Assembly (NCBI GenBank): GCA_942491975.1 | Contig: CALOCY010000004.1 | Coordinates: 1,860,001 to 1,924,000, forward strand | From: CALOCY01 sp942491975 | GTDB lineage: Bacteria; Bacteroidota; Bacteroidia; Bacteroidales; Prolixibacteraceae | Length of the DNA stretch: 64,000 nucleotides | Direction of reading: 5' to 3' | Made by a program: the position numbers and the translations under genes | Shown: positions 24,986-34,320 of the stretch, one piece after another | How positions within the stretch are numbered: the stretch's first letter is position 1 | How the letters are laid out: every line of letters begins with the position of its first letter | Notes under the pieces: model-generated | What the model saw: the letters and a program-made list of their open reading frames with translations, nothing else | The model's database searches: none | Told to the model about the DNA's origin: nothing

Positions 24986-27058
24986 ATGCAACCCCGTAAT
25001 TTCCTACATGAAGCCCCCTTCATCAGGATTGTTATCTGCCTGGCAACAGGTATTTTCCTGAGCGATCTTTTCCCTTCCTTTTTATCTGATTATCGGGGAT
25101 TGGGCATGTTAACTGCCCTGTTGATATCACTACTTCTATTTGCAAAAAGCAACACCCCCCTGCTCAATTCGGCATTTTTTTGGGTGCAATCTGCCTTTCT
25201 GCTGCTCTCCGGATACCTCTATTCCGGTTATTACTTAAATAACAAACTACACAATACCACACTAACAGGTGACGGATACTATGCATACCTCACAGAAGTG
25301 CCACAGGAAAAAACCAACAGCTACAAAGCCTTTATCCGGCTGTCAGCCATAAAAAACGGGAAAGAAATAAAAACCGTTGATGAGAAAATGCTGACCTATT
25401 TCAAAAAAGACAGCACCATAAACCAACTGGTTCCCGGCTCCCCGATCTTCTTCCGTACCCATCCCGTTTCAATTACCAACCGCGGAAACCCATACGAATT
25501 TGACTATAAAAAATACCTGAAGCGCCAATACATATGCCGCATGGCGTTTCTAAAACCGGGAGAATGGTACAGCCTGAAGAAAAGGCACACCTCACTAAAA
25601 ATAAAAGCACTGACACTGCGCAAAAGGGTCTTAGACCTGTACCGCAAATATGGCATTAACGACAGGAACCATGCCATACTATCGGCACTGACAGTCGGCT
25701 ATAAACAGGAACTCGATCCGGAAACCAAACGTTCCTTCTCGGCAGCAGGAGCGATGCACGTACTGGCGGTATCAGGACTCCATGTGGGGGTCATCTACAA
25801 ACTGTTACAGCTGTTGCTCTCCCGTTTTCTATACACCCGAAAAACAAAACGGCTGAAACTGCTACTTATCCTCTCATCATTATGGACATATGCTTTCATT
25901 GCAGGTATGTCACCCTCCATCTCCCGGGCTACCGTTATGTTCTCTATCCTGCTAATTGGCCAACACCTTAAACGCACCACCAACATCTACAACTCACTCG
26001 CCATCGCCGCATTTATCCTGCTCCTGCTTGATCCGATGAACCTCTTTCAGGCAGGCTTTCAGCTCTCCTTTTTGGCCGTAACAAGCATTGTCTTTTTCCA
26101 ACCCCGGTTACAAAAACTACATACGCCCAAAAACAGTATTGTCAACTACATCTGGCAACTCTTCACAGTCGGACTGGCTGCACAAATACTTACCTTCCCC
26201 CTCAGCCTCTACTACTTTCAGCAATTTCCGTCCTACTTCTTTCTCTCCAACTTTATCGTAATCCCCGCAGCGGGCATATTGCTCTTTCTTTCGGTACTAT
26301 TTCTGGCCGTAACACCCCTGCCTTATGTGGCTCCTGTTATTGCTAAAATACTCAACACCATACTCTCCTACCTGTACCAATCCATCCGGTTCATCGAACA
26401 CCTTCCGGGATCGACCCTTCAAAATATAACGCCCGGCACAGGCGAAATGCTCCTGCTCTTTCTACTCATCATCGTGTGCAGCTCCCTCTTTATCTATCAA
26501 CGCCCCAAAGCACTGATCCCTTTGCTTATATTAACTATCGCATTAACAGCCATCCCTTCCGGAAGGCAGGTAATGCAACAATCAAATGCACAATTTATCA
26601 TTCCCAACGACACCAAAAACACAACACTGCTCTTTTCGTACGGCAAAACCTATTCGCTGTATGCTATCGACGATAAACCCGTTGATGAAAAAACATTTCA
26701 CTATACTTTTAACCCGATAATAACAAACCTCCGTCTCACAATAAAAAATGACACATCCCTCTATTATCAAAAAAACCAGTTCATCCGGTTTGCCGGGAAA
26801 ACCATCTTTATACCGGACAAATACATCCGTTTGCCCGATCATAGCCTCCCCTTCAACATCGATTACCTGTTACTGCATAACAATCCTGAAGTAAGCATTA
26901 AAAAACTGATTGAAATTGTTTCTCCTAAAACAGTCATCTGCCCGGCGACCAACAGGTACTCGCCACACAAAAAATGGGAAAAAACCTGCAAAACAGGCAA
27001 TATATGTTACCACAACATTAAAAAAGAGGGTGCATTTATCAACCTCTGGAAACCCTAA
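24986..27058 (+). CDS. comEC: ComEC/Rec2-type DNA uptake channel protein
   Basis: From the ATG at 24986 the protein has 690 residues; the TTG 21 bases up (24965) is a poorer start beside a repeat fragment. The layout is standard: N-terminal helices, a DUF4131 region (about 30-190) with the OB-like stretch, then the competence domain with GAMHVLAVSGLHVGVIY (about 252-268) and SPSISRATVMFSIL (about 305), and many helices to about 540. The C-terminal part (about 555-690) resembles a metallo-beta-lactamase end in position, but the HxHxDH signature is absent and the length is short, so it is degenerate. ComEC moves single-stranded DNA through the inner membrane. No other competence genes are nearby. 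Confidence 0.92.
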   Translation: MQPRNFLHEAPFIRIVICLATGIFLSDLFPSFLSDYRGLGMLTALLISLLLFAKSNTPLLNSAFFWVQSAFLLLSGYLYSGYYLNNKLHNTTLTGDGYYAYLTEVPQEKTNSYKAFIRLSAIKNGKEIKTVDEKMLTYFKKDSTINQLVPGSPIFFRTHPVSITNRGNPYEFDYKKYLKRQYICRMAFLKPGEWYSLKKRHTSLKIKALTLRKRVLDLYRKYGINDRNHAILSALTVGYKQELDPETKRSFSAAGAMHVLAVSGLHVGVIYKLLQLLLSRFLYTRKTKRLKLLLILSSLWTYAFIAGMSPSISRATVMFSILLIGQHLKRTTNIYNSLAIAAFILLLLDPMNLFQAGFQLSFLAVTSIVFFQPRLQKLHTPKNSIVNYIWQLFTVGLAAQILTFPLSLYYFQQFPSYFFLSNFIVIPAAGILLFLSVLFLAVTPLPYVAPVIAKILNTILSYLYQSIRFIEHLPGSTLQNITPGTGEMLLLFLLIIVCSSLFIYQRPKALIPLLILTIALTAIPSGRQVMQQSNAQFIIPNDTKNTTLLFSYGKTYSLYAIDDKPVDEKTFHYTFNPIITNLRLTIKNDTSLYYQKNQFIRFAGKTIFIPDKYIRLPDHSLPFNIDYLLLHNNPEVSIKKLIEIVSPKTVICPATNRYSPHKKWEKTCKTGNICYHNIKKEGAFINLWKP

Positions 27059-27112
27059 TTCCCTGACAACATATACTTTGAGGCCATACCCGTTTTAAAA
27101 AGTTATCATTTT

Positions 27113-27145
27113 TTTGCACTTTTAGTAAGATTATAATTTACTTTG
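27113..27145 (+). promoter_or_regulatory. candidate promoter of trkA-trkH
   Basis: TTTG at 27113-27116 and TTACTTTG (one mismatch) at 27138-27145, 21 bases apart, 38 bases before the trkA ATG. Confidence 0.5.
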
Positions 27146-27182
27146 CTGCGCAAAATTAGTTTTAGAAAATCATAAAACGAAC

Positions 27183-28520
27183 ATGAAAATTGTTATTGTT
27201 GGCGCCGGAGAAGTTGGGACCCATCTTGCAAGACTGCTTAGCCAGGACAAGCACGATATTGTCTTGCTTGACAGGGAAAATGAGAAGCTAAAGCACATAG
27301 AAGCCCATATAGACCTCCTGACCATGGTTGGCCGGGCCAACTCTTTTAAAGATTTAAAAGAAGCCGGGGCAAATAAAGCTGACCTGTTTATTGCGGTTAC
27401 ACCCTATGAAGATAAAAATATTGTAGCCTGTACACTGGCCAAACACCTGGGGGCTAAAACAACCATTGCCCGTATTGACAATTCTGAGTACCTGCAAAAG
27501 CCCAACAAACAAAAACTTCAGGAATTAGGCATCGATGAATTAATATACCCTGAAAGCCTTGCTGCTAAAGAGATCGTCACCTCATTAAAACAGGTAGGCA
27601 GCCGCCAAATGTTAGAGTTTTCAGGTGGTAAACTCATTGTAAACGGCATCAAAGTCCGGGATAATGCCGTTATTGTAAACAAAACACTTCAGGATATTTT
27701 TGAATTGAATCCCAAATTCCGGGCTGTGGCCATAAACCGCAACAACGAAACCATTATTCCCAATGGTAACGACATGATATTGCCCGAAGACCTGGTCTAC
27801 TTTGTTACCACACCATCAGGCGTGGCACCGTTGTTTGAAATGGCCGGGAAAAATACCTTTCAGGTAAAGAATGTAATGATACTGGGTGGTAGCCGTATTG
27901 CACAAAAAACCGCATTAAAGCTTGAAACAGGCGATTTTAACGTTAAAATCATCGAGATTGACAAAGACCGGAGCCTGAAAGTGGCCGACTTATTGGAAAA
28001 ATCACTGATTATACACGGCGATGGCCGTAACCTTGAGCTGCTCAAAGAAGAAGGCATTGAAAAAATGGATGCCTTTGTGGCTGTTACCGGTAACTCCGAA
28101 ACCAACATATTGGGGTGCCACCTGGCTAAAAAACACGGTGTAAGACGTACCGTTGCAGAGGTGGAAAACTTTGACTACCTGCGCCTGGCCGATGAAATCA
28201 ACATCGGAACACTGATCAACAAAAAACTGATTGCCGCCAGTTACATCTACCGCTTTACCATGCAGTCGGAAATTTCAACCATGAAATGCCTGACAGCATG
28301 CGATGCCGATGTGCTGGAATTCATTGCCAAACCCGGATCTAAAATCACCCAAAATACAATTGCAGACATTCATTTCCCCGAAGAAGCAACCATAGGTGGT
28401 ATTGTCCGTAATAATTTAGGTTATATTGCCACTGGTAATACCCAGGTTGAAGAAGGAGATAAAGTAGTGGTATTTGCGCTCCCCTCTGTGGTAAAAAAAC
28501 TGGACAACTTTTTCAAATAA
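27183..28520 (+). CDS. trkA: Trk potassium uptake regulator TrkA
   Basis: The 445-residue cytoplasmic protein is made of two RCK_N-RCK_C pairs. Each RCK_N begins with a nucleotide-binding glycine motif: MKIVIVGAGEVGTHLARLL (1-19) and VMILGGSRIAQKTALKLE (about 231-248, with a changed glycine pattern). DRENEKLK (about 36) carries the acidic ribose-binding end of strand 2. It gates the TrkH channel in response to NAD(H) and ATP/ADP. It is 21 bases upstream of trkH, so they form an operon. RCK_C domains are c-di-AMP receptors in some bacteria, which is notable as cdaA is in this window, but binding here is not shown. Confidence 0.96.
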   Translation: MKIVIVGAGEVGTHLARLLSQDKHDIVLLDRENEKLKHIEAHIDLLTMVGRANSFKDLKEAGANKADLFIAVTPYEDKNIVACTLAKHLGAKTTIARIDNSEYLQKPNKQKLQELGIDELIYPESLAAKEIVTSLKQVGSRQMLEFSGGKLIVNGIKVRDNAVIVNKTLQDIFELNPKFRAVAINRNNETIIPNGNDMILPEDLVYFVTTPSGVAPLFEMAGKNTFQVKNVMILGGSRIAQKTALKLETGDFNVKIIEIDKDRSLKVADLLEKSLIIHGDGRNLELLKEEGIEKMDAFVAVTGNSETNILGCHLAKKHGVRRTVAEVENFDYLRLADEINIGTLINKKLIAASYIYRFTMQSEISTMKCLTACDADVLEFIAKPGSKITQNTIADIHFPEEATIGGIVRNNLGYIATGNTQVEEGDKVVVFALPSVVKKLDNFFK

Positions 28521-28541
28521 TACAAAACAAGGCCTCTAACA

Positions 28542-29990
28542 ATGCTTAACTTCAAAATAATTATTCGCACACTCGGATTATTGCTCATTATTGAAGGAAT
28601 AGCCATGTTACTGGCTATGGTCGTAGCCTATATATATGCTGACCATTCAGCCAATGCATTCATCACTTCCGCAGCCATCACTTCCGGAACAGGTTTACTG
28701 GCTTTCTTATCCACCCGTAAAGCCACAATTGATATCGGAAAACGGGAAGGGTTTATTATTGTGAGCCTGGTGTGGGTGGTCTTCTCTTTCTTCGGATCAC
28801 TACCCTATTTGTTAAATGGCTCCATATCTAATCTCACCGATGCTTTCTTTGAAACCATGTCGGGATTTACCACTACAGGCTCTTCTGTACTGAACAATAT
28901 TGAAAGCCTGCCACACGGCATACTATTTTGGCGCAGCCTTACCCAATGGATGGGCGGCATGGGGATTATTGTACTTTCCTTAGCAATTCTCCCATTTTTT
29001 GGCATCGGGGGCATGCAGCTCTTCTCCGCCGAAGTCCCGGGGCCTACTACCGACAAGCTAAGTCCGCGTATTCGTCAAACAGCCATGAGCCTTTGGCGGA
29101 TTTATGTGCTTTTCACACTGGTCGAAGCTATTTTACTTTACCTGGGGGGAATGTCTGTATTTGATGCCATAAACCACTCGTTTACCACTATGGCTACCGG
29201 GGGATATTCGACCAAACAAGCCAGTATTGCACATTTCTCATCTCCATACATCCAATACGTAATCATTGTGTTTATGTTCCTGGCAGGTACAAACTTTACC
29301 ATATCCTACTTTGCATTACAGGGAAAGTTTAAAAAGGTATTTGGGAATGAAGAGTTCAGGGCTTACCTGTTCTTTATTGTACTTTTTACCATTCTTATCT
29401 CAATGGGACTATACTTCTCAATAGGAAACGATGGGGAAAGATCATTCCGGGATGCACTGTTCCAAGTGGTTTCGATCATTACCACAACAGGCTATGCAAC
29501 GTCCGATTACATCACATGGCACCCGTTTTTAATGTTACTTATTTTTGCCCTCTTCTTCTTTGGAGGGTCAGCAGGGTCAACCGGCGGGGGCATCAAAATT
29601 GTCAGGGTAGTACTACTTCTGAAAAACAGCTATTACGAACTGCGCCGTCTTATCCACCCCAATGCAGTTATCCCGGTACGGTTCAACCATAAATCAGTCC
29701 CCGAACAAATCATCACCAATATCCTGGCATTTTTCATGTTGTACGTATTGGTATTCTTCTTCAGCACCATCATGTTCTCATTGATCGAACCCGATTTTCA
29801 ATCGTCGGTAGGTGCTGTGGCAACATGCCTGGGAAATATTGGCCCCGGGTTGGGAAATGTAGGACCCAGCGAAAGTTTCTTTCATGTGCAACCTGCCGGG
29901 AAATGGTTCCTCTCATTCCTGATGCTGCTGGGACGTCTTGAACTGTTTACCGTACTTGTACTCTTCTCCCCTGCATTCTGGAAAAAATAA
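28542..29990 (+). CDS. trkH: Trk/Ktr-type potassium transporter membrane subunit TrkH
   Basis: The 482-residue protein has about 10-12 hydrophobic segments and the four pore-loop glycine motifs of the SKT family: TMSGFTTTGSS (about 107), FTTMATGGYST (about 215), SIITTTGYATSD (about 315) and VGAVATCLGNIGPG (about 430). The STGGGIKIVR cytoplasmic motif follows the third repeat (FFGGSAGSTGGG). It is the second gene of trkA-trkH and imports potassium with the TrkA ring. Confidence 0.96.
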   Translation: MLNFKIIIRTLGLLLIIEGIAMLLAMVVAYIYADHSANAFITSAAITSGTGLLAFLSTRKATIDIGKREGFIIVSLVWVVFSFFGSLPYLLNGSISNLTDAFFETMSGFTTTGSSVLNNIESLPHGILFWRSLTQWMGGMGIIVLSLAILPFFGIGGMQLFSAEVPGPTTDKLSPRIRQTAMSLWRIYVLFTLVEAILLYLGGMSVFDAINHSFTTMATGGYSTKQASIAHFSSPYIQYVIIVFMFLAGTNFTISYFALQGKFKKVFGNEEFRAYLFFIVLFTILISMGLYFSIGNDGERSFRDALFQVVSIITTTGYATSDYITWHPFLMLLIFALFFFGGSAGSTGGGIKIVRVVLLLKNSYYELRRLIHPNAVIPVRFNHKSVPEQIITNILAFFMLYVLVFFFSTIMFSLIEPDFQSSVGAVATCLGNIGPGLGNVGPSESFFHVQPAGKWFLSFLMLLGRLELFTVLVLFSPAFWKK

Positions 29991-30045
29991 AAAAACAGAA
30001 GCTAGCGGAAATTAACTGAAATAACAGAATTCTATTGTCTTGACC

Positions 30046-30369
30046 TTAGATTCTTGGTTCTTGGCCCTTACCCTTCCTTGAAACCATTCTTGACAAAAAA
30101 CCACAAAAAAAACGGTACTGTCCCAATACACTTCCCACGATAAACAACAACACAAAATGAACCGGGGTAACCACCACTATAAAGAGTGGGATTCTAATCC
30201 AAAGTGATACCTCTGTAGTAATGTTCATCCAATCGAAAAGCGGCCTGCGCACCACTAGTGTTAACGGACCGGCAATGGCAAATGAAGCCAAAATCAGGAA
30301 AAACTGCCCGGTGCTTGTTACCCCCCACCGTTTTTTCATATATTGCATCATCCTCATCCTGCGCCCCAA
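30046..30369 (-). CDS. small membrane protein, possibly DUF6787-like
   Basis: The product has up to 107 residues with a basic start and two long hydrophobic segments (about 22-45 and 58-88). Conserved-looking words are KKRWGVTSTGQFFLILASFAIAG and PLFIVVVTPVHFVLLFIVGSVLGQYRFF. It resembles a small Bacteroidetes family annotated DUF6787, but I recall this only in outline. An internal start at the Met before KKRWGV (residue 11) is as likely as the first ATG. The gene lies 13 bases after the Sua5/YrdC gene on the same strand and is probably co-transcribed. Function unknown. Confidence 0.65.
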   Translation of the reverse strand: MGRRMRMMQYMKKRWGVTSTGQFFLILASFAIAGPLTLVVRRPLFDWMNITTEVSLWIRIPLFIVVVTPVHFVLLFIVGSVLGQYRFFCGFLSRMVSRKGKGQEPRI

Positions 30370-30382
30370 TCAATAAATTCAA

Positions 30383-30997
30383 CTACCATTGCAACTCACC
30401 TTTTCCCTCTCTCAAAATCTCCGGCTCATCGCCCGTACAATCCACAATCGTTGAAGCCATCAGCTCTCCATATCCCCCGTCAACTACCAAATCAACCACA
30501 TTCTCATATTTCTCATGTATCAACTCAGGATCGGTGGAATACTCCAAAACCTCATCCTCATCATGTACCGATGTCGATACAATGGGGCTTCCCAACTCTT
30601 TTACAATCTCACGGATAATTGTATTATCAGGAACTCGTATCCCTACTGTTTTCTTCTTATTCTTAAACAGCTTAGGCACATTGTTGTTGGCTTCCAGGAT
30701 AAACGTAAAAGATCCCGGCAAATGCTTCTTCATCAGTTTAAATACCCAATTGGGAATAGGCCTGCAATAATCTGACAAATGACTCAGGTCGTGACAGATA
30801 AATGAAAAATTGGACTTTTCGGGCTTTACCCCTTTAATTCTTGCCACCTTCTCTACAGCCCTGGCATTGGTAATATCACATCCTATGCCATACACCGTAT
30901 CGGTAGGATATATAATTACACCTCCGCTTTTGAGCACATCAACCACACGATGTATCTCTTTCAAATTAGGGTGTTCGGGAAAAATTTTAATCAGCAT
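30383..30997 (-). CDS. Sua5/YciO/YrdC family, threonylcarbamoyl-AMP synthase-like
   Basis: The 204-residue protein has the YrdC fold: VDVLKSGGVIIYPTDTVYGIGCDITN (about 17-42), KGVKPEKSNFSFICHDLSHLSDYC, LPGSFTFILEA and TVGIRVPDNTIIREIV. TsaC/Sua5 enzymes build threonylcarbamoyl-AMP for the t6A37 tRNA modification. There is no Sua5 C-terminal domain, so it is the short TsaC/YciO type. The YciO subgroup has a less certain role, so no symbol is given. It heads a two-gene unit with the small membrane protein. Confidence 0.88.
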   Translation of the reverse strand: MLIKIFPEHPNLKEIHRVVDVLKSGGVIIYPTDTVYGIGCDITNARAVEKVARIKGVKPEKSNFSFICHDLSHLSDYCRPIPNWVFKLMKKHLPGSFTFILEANNNVPKLFKNKKKTVGIRVPDNTIIREIVKELGSPIVSTSVHDEDEVLEYSTDPELIHEKYENVVDLVVDGGYGELMASTIVDCTGDEPEILREGKGELQW

Positions 30998-31299
30998 AAT
31001 TTCTATCTAAATCGATGCAAAGTAATATAAAAAGTCCGAAGTCAGAAGTTTTTCACTCTTCACCACTTTATTTTTTATTCTTTACGTTAATCAAGAATTG
31101 AATATAATATCAAAAAATAACCGCTAAGGAACACTAAAAAATAAAAAAACTACATGATTGTACTTTGGGATAAAATCTAAAGCTAATATCCTGAAAAATT
31201 AGACTTTGTGCTGCTTTGTGAATAACCTTTGTGTTACTTTGTGGTAAAAAATTTTAACCCTTGATTCGCATTCTTTATTTTTGCACAAAATGATCGATC

Positions 31300-31965
31300 A
31301 TGAAGCAACAACTGGTAAAAACCGAGGATGGCTCACACACGCTGTTTGTTCCGGAACTGGATGAACACTACCACTCTGTCCACGGAGCCATACAGGAGTC
31401 GCTCCATGTATTTATCCATGCGGGTCTCAATACGATTAACTCCGATAAAATCAGGATATTGGAAATTGGTTTTGGCACCGGGTTAAATGCACTGCTCACG
31501 TGGAAATATTGCGTTGAAAACGATAAAACCGTAAGTTACCATACACTTGAACTATATCCGTTAGAAGAGCCGGTATGGTCAGAATTGAACTATCCCCATC
31601 ACATTTCAGAAGCGGCAATTCCCATATTTAAAAAGCTACATGCCTCACCCTGGAATAAAGAAACAGCAATAACCGGTACGTTTATCCTCAAAAAAAAACA
31701 TGCCGACTTGACCTCGTATCCGTTCACTCCCGAAAACCAATATGACCTCATCTATTTTGATGCTTTTGCCCCCAATAAACAGGAAGAAATGTGGAGCGAT
31801 AAAATATTTAACAAAATTGTTAATCAAATGGCTCCCGGTGGTGTATTTGTCACCTACTGTGCAAAAGGGGTTGTACGCAGGGCACTACAAACAGCCGGAT
31901 TAACAATGGAACGGATTCCTGGCCCTCCGGGAAAAACCCAGATGTTGCGGGGCCGAAAATTGTAA
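31300..31965 (+). CDS. mnmD: stand-alone MnmD tRNA wobble-uridine methyltransferase
   Basis: The 221-residue protein matches the methyltransferase half of MnmC. It opens with QLVKTEDGSHTLFVPELDEHYHSVHGAIQES, the family's signature N terminus, followed by the SAM-binding ILEIGFGTGLNALLT (about 51-66) and YDLIYFDAFAPNKQEEMWSD (about 147-166). In E. coli this activity is fused to an FAD oxidase; here the oxidase is absent from the window. It methylates the aminomethyl group at position 34 of certain tRNAs. A TATTTTTG box at 31276-31283 lies just before the ATG; the short distance makes it a weak promoter candidate. Confidence 0.93.
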   Translation: MKQQLVKTEDGSHTLFVPELDEHYHSVHGAIQESLHVFIHAGLNTINSDKIRILEIGFGTGLNALLTWKYCVENDKTVSYHTLELYPLEEPVWSELNYPHHISEAAIPIFKKLHASPWNKETAITGTFILKKKHADLTSYPFTPENQYDLIYFDAFAPNKQEEMWSDKIFNKIVNQMAPGGVFVTYCAKGVVRRALQTAGLTMERIPGPPGKTQMLRGRKL

Positions 31966-32073
31966 GATATGGCATACTACTTTTCCGGTTAGCCTCAGAA
32001 AAGCGTGATCAAATTATTTATTTCTTTAAAAATCGCTTATTTTCGTGGTTTAATTTAAAAAAACAGACTTTAA

Positions 32074-32682
32074 ATGGCTGATAAATTTAACACACAGGCA
32101 GAAAAATTTGCTTACTCATTGGGATTAAGTGTTGCAAGCAACCTGCTTACATCGGGTGTAAAGAGCTTAGATGTTGCTGTTTTTGCCGATGCGGTACAGG
32201 ATGCATTCAACGGCAATCTTCCAAAGATTAGCCCTGAAGAAGCCAACCGTATTTTACAGGAATACATGGCACAGTTGCAGGACAATGAATCACAACAAAA
32301 CCAGAATGCAGGTAAAGTATTTCTGGAAGCCAATAAAAACGAGGAAGGTATAACTGTTTTACCCAGTGGCCTTCAATATAAAGTATTAAAAGAGGGCGAA
32401 GGCGATATGCCTAAAGCTACCGATCAGGTAAAATGCCACTACCATGGGACCCTGATTGACGGAACGGTATTTGACAGCTCTGTAGAACGCGGACAACCTG
32501 CTGTATTCCCGGTTAACGGTGTAATACAAGGATGGGTTGAAGCACTGCAACTGATGAGCGTTGGTTCAAAATGGAAACTGTTTATTCCTTCTGAACTGGC
32601 TTATGGCAGCAGAGGTGCAGGTGCTAAAATTGGCCCCGACAGCACACTTATTTTTGATGTAGAACTTCTTGAAATTGTTTAA
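32074..32682 (+). CDS. FKBP-type peptidyl-prolyl isomerase, cytoplasmic
   Basis: The 202-residue protein has an N-terminal helical dimerisation domain (FKBP_N, about 1-85; AEKFAYSLGLSVASNLL) and a C-terminal FKBP domain (about 105-202) with GLQYKVLKEGEG, VKCHYHGTLIDGTVFDSS, VIQGWVEALQLMSVGSKWKLFIPSELAYG and TLIFDVELLEI, all the usual active-site parts. No signal peptide is visible, so it should act in the cytoplasm on proline peptide bonds, like FkpA-type proteins without export. The next gene, 18 bases on, is an exported paralogue, so one transcript serves two compartments. Confidence 0.93.
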   Translation: MADKFNTQAEKFAYSLGLSVASNLLTSGVKSLDVAVFADAVQDAFNGNLPKISPEEANRILQEYMAQLQDNESQQNQNAGKVFLEANKNEEGITVLPSGLQYKVLKEGEGDMPKATDQVKCHYHGTLIDGTVFDSSVERGQPAVFPVNGVIQGWVEALQLMSVGSKWKLFIPSELAYGSRGAGAKIGPDSTLIFDVELLEIV

Positions 32683-32700
32683 TAAAAAAACGTAACCATT

Positions 32701-33435
32701 ATGAGTAAAACTATTTTTATCCTTGCTATCGCAATTGCAACTGTACTGTTTGCATCGTGTAATGCACAACCGGGGCAGGACAAAGCCCTGAAAACAGAAA
32801 CAGACTCTGTAAGTTATGCACTGGGTGTAGACATTGGCAGTAACGTAAAAAACAACCTGGGTGCATATTTAAGCGAAGGCACCGAGCTTGATTATGATAT
32901 CCTTGTCCATGCTTTTGTACAGGCTATTGATGAAAAAGAGACCAAAATAAAGAAGGAAGAAACAATGATGATCATCCAGAAATTCATGCAAAAAGAGGGT
33001 CAGAAAAAACAGGCAGAGCACCAGGAAAAAGCAAAAGCAAACCTGGAAGCCGGCAATAAATTTCTGGAAGAAAACAAAACAAAAGAGGGTGTAATTACAC
33101 TTGAAAGCGGTTTACAATACGAAATACTGAAAGAAGGTAACGGGGAAACCCCTCAACCTGGTGATCAGGTAAAATGCCATTACCACGGAACCCGGATTGA
33201 CGGAACCGAATTTGACAGTACACAGGGTGAAGAACCCCGTATATTTAGCACAGTCCGTGTAATTGACGGTTGGAAAGAGGCCCTGAAATTAATGCCGGTG
33301 GGATCAAAATGGAAACTTTATGTCCCCGGCAACCTGGCTTATAAAGAGCGGGGGAAAGGCGATATTGAACCCAATACAACATTAATTTTTGAACTTGAGT
33401 TACTGGAAATTGTAACGCCTGAAGCAAAAAAATAA
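32701..33435 (+). CDS. FKBP-type peptidyl-prolyl isomerase lipoprotein
   Basis: The 244-residue paralogue of the previous gene has a lipoprotein signal ending FASC (Cys20), an FKBP_N dimer domain (about 35-130, YALGVDIGSNVKNNLG; KKQAEHQEKAKANLEAGNKFLEENK linker helix) and an FKBP domain (about 135-240: GLQYEILKEGNG, VKCHYHGTRIDGTEFDST, VIDGWKEALKLMPVGSKWKLYVPGNLAY). It should be anchored in the outer or inner membrane facing the periplasm and help fold exported proteins. It lies 18 bases after the cytoplasmic form and before a terminator, so the pair is one operon that arose by duplication. Confidence 0.93.
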   Translation: MSKTIFILAIAIATVLFASCNAQPGQDKALKTETDSVSYALGVDIGSNVKNNLGAYLSEGTELDYDILVHAFVQAIDEKETKIKKEETMMIIQKFMQKEGQKKQAEHQEKAKANLEAGNKFLEENKTKEGVITLESGLQYEILKEGNGETPQPGDQVKCHYHGTRIDGTEFDSTQGEEPRIFSTVRVIDGWKEALKLMPVGSKWKLYVPGNLAYKERGKGDIEPNTTLIFELELLEIVTPEAKK

Positions 33436-33460
33436 GTATTTGCAACAATAGAGAAACATA

Positions 33461-33492
33461 AAAACCTTCGGTACATGCCGGAGGTTTTCTTT
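33461..33492 (+). terminator. terminator of the FKBP operon
   Basis: AAAACCT/AGGTTTT with inner CGG/CCG pairing form a stem 25 bases after the stop, followed by a short T-rich tail. Confidence 0.7.
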
Positions 33493-33503
33493 ATCTTACT
33501 ATC

Positions 33504-33863
33504 ATGACACTAAAAATTACAGGAAAAATTACAGAGATACTTGAGGTACAGTCCGGAACCAGCAAAGCCGGGAAAGCGTGGCAAAAGCAGGAATTCGTCA
33601 TTGAAACGGAAGAGCAGTTTCCACGAAATGTCTGTTTTACACTGTTTAATGATAAAACAAACCTGCTCGAAGGATACAAAAAAGATGATAAGGTAGATGT
33701 ATCATTCAACCTTGAATCGAGAGAATTTAATGGCCGGTGGTACCACAACATCAATGCGTGGAAGATTGAAAAAGAGGAGCAACTTAATTCACCAGCCCCA
33801 CCTGAATACCAATCCGGAGATATCCCTCCTGAACAGGAAGAATTTAATGATTTGCCATTTTAA
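33504..33863 (+). CDS. DUF3127 protein with SSB-like C-terminal tail
   Basis: The 119-residue protein matches DUF3127, a small Bacteroidetes family: KITGKITEILEVQSGTSKAGKAWQKQEFVIET, then FNDKTNLLEGYKKDDKVDVSFNLESREFNGRWYHNINAWKIE, an OB-fold-like strand pattern resembling the core of single-stranded DNA-binding proteins. The last residues, EEFNDLPF, closely resemble the acidic DDDIPF tip of SSB that recruits repair proteins; the Pro-rich linker before it (about 90-110) also mirrors SSB. A role in single-stranded DNA metabolism is inference. It is short and monocistronic, with a bidirectional terminator behind it. Confidence 0.85.
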   Translation: MTLKITGKITEILEVQSGTSKAGKAWQKQEFVIETEEQFPRNVCFTLFNDKTNLLEGYKKDDKVDVSFNLESREFNGRWYHNINAWKIEKEEQLNSPAPPEYQSGDIPPEQEEFNDLPF

Positions 33864-33874
33864 ATAGGAAAAAC

Positions 33875-33912
33875 ACACTTCCTGAAGGTTTTCAAAAACC
33901 TTCAGGAAGTGT
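33875..33912. terminator. long bidirectional terminator hairpin
   Basis: ACACTTCCTGAAGGTTTT (33875-33892) pairs perfectly with the arm 33895-33912 across a 2-base loop, between the convergent DUF3127 and anti-sigma genes. The internal A and T runs suit termination on both strands. Confidence 0.85.
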
Positions 33913-33921
33913 TATAAACGA

Positions 33922-34320
33922 CTATTTCATCGCGAATAACTTACGATCAACAAACCAAAGGATCGGCAACGCCAGTGATATGGCAATGGCTATTCCCCCA
34001 TACTGCATACAGAATTGCGAAAACACCTCTATCAACGAACTAAACTGCCCCCAGGCACCCTCAACCTGTGCCGATACACTATCGGGCACTTCCATCTCTG
34101 CATTTTGAGTCCCGATAACAAGAAATAGCGTAACAAGAACCAATATCCCGGCTAACAACAACCAGAATTTTTTACCCAGCAATGGTTTGTATTCAATTCT
34201 GACCGGTAGAGGCTCTACCGCTATCCGGTTCATCACCTGATCGGTAAAGTGTCCCGGTGCTTTAACCAGAAACTCATCCCTGATCAATCCTTCAATTAGT
34301 TTATCCTCTTTCGTTTTCAT
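33922..34320 (-). CDS. putative anti-sigma-type membrane protein partner of the ECF sigma factor
   Basis: The 132-residue protein begins with a charged cytoplasmic part (about 1-48, KTKEDKLIEGLIRDEFLVKAPGHFTDQVMNRI) and then has two transmembrane helices (about 51-68 and 108-126) joined by a loop. The start overlaps the last four bases of the ECF sigma gene (34317-34320), so they are translationally coupled. Genes just downstream of ECF factors usually encode anti-sigma factors, but the zinc-type HxxxCxxC motif is missing, so function is inferred from context. The basic C-terminal end points inward. Confidence 0.7.
   Translation of the reverse strand: MKTKEDKLIEGLIRDEFLVKAPGHFTDQVMNRIAVEPLPVRIEYKPLLGKKFWLLLAGILVLVTLFLVIGTQNAEMEVPDSVSAQVEGAWGQFSSLIEVFSQFCMQYGGIAIAISLALPILWFVDRKLFAMK

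Noticed and set aside
30258..30770. A 170-residue plus-strand frame
   Set aside because: Antisense to the Sua5/YrdC gene and the small membrane protein gene.
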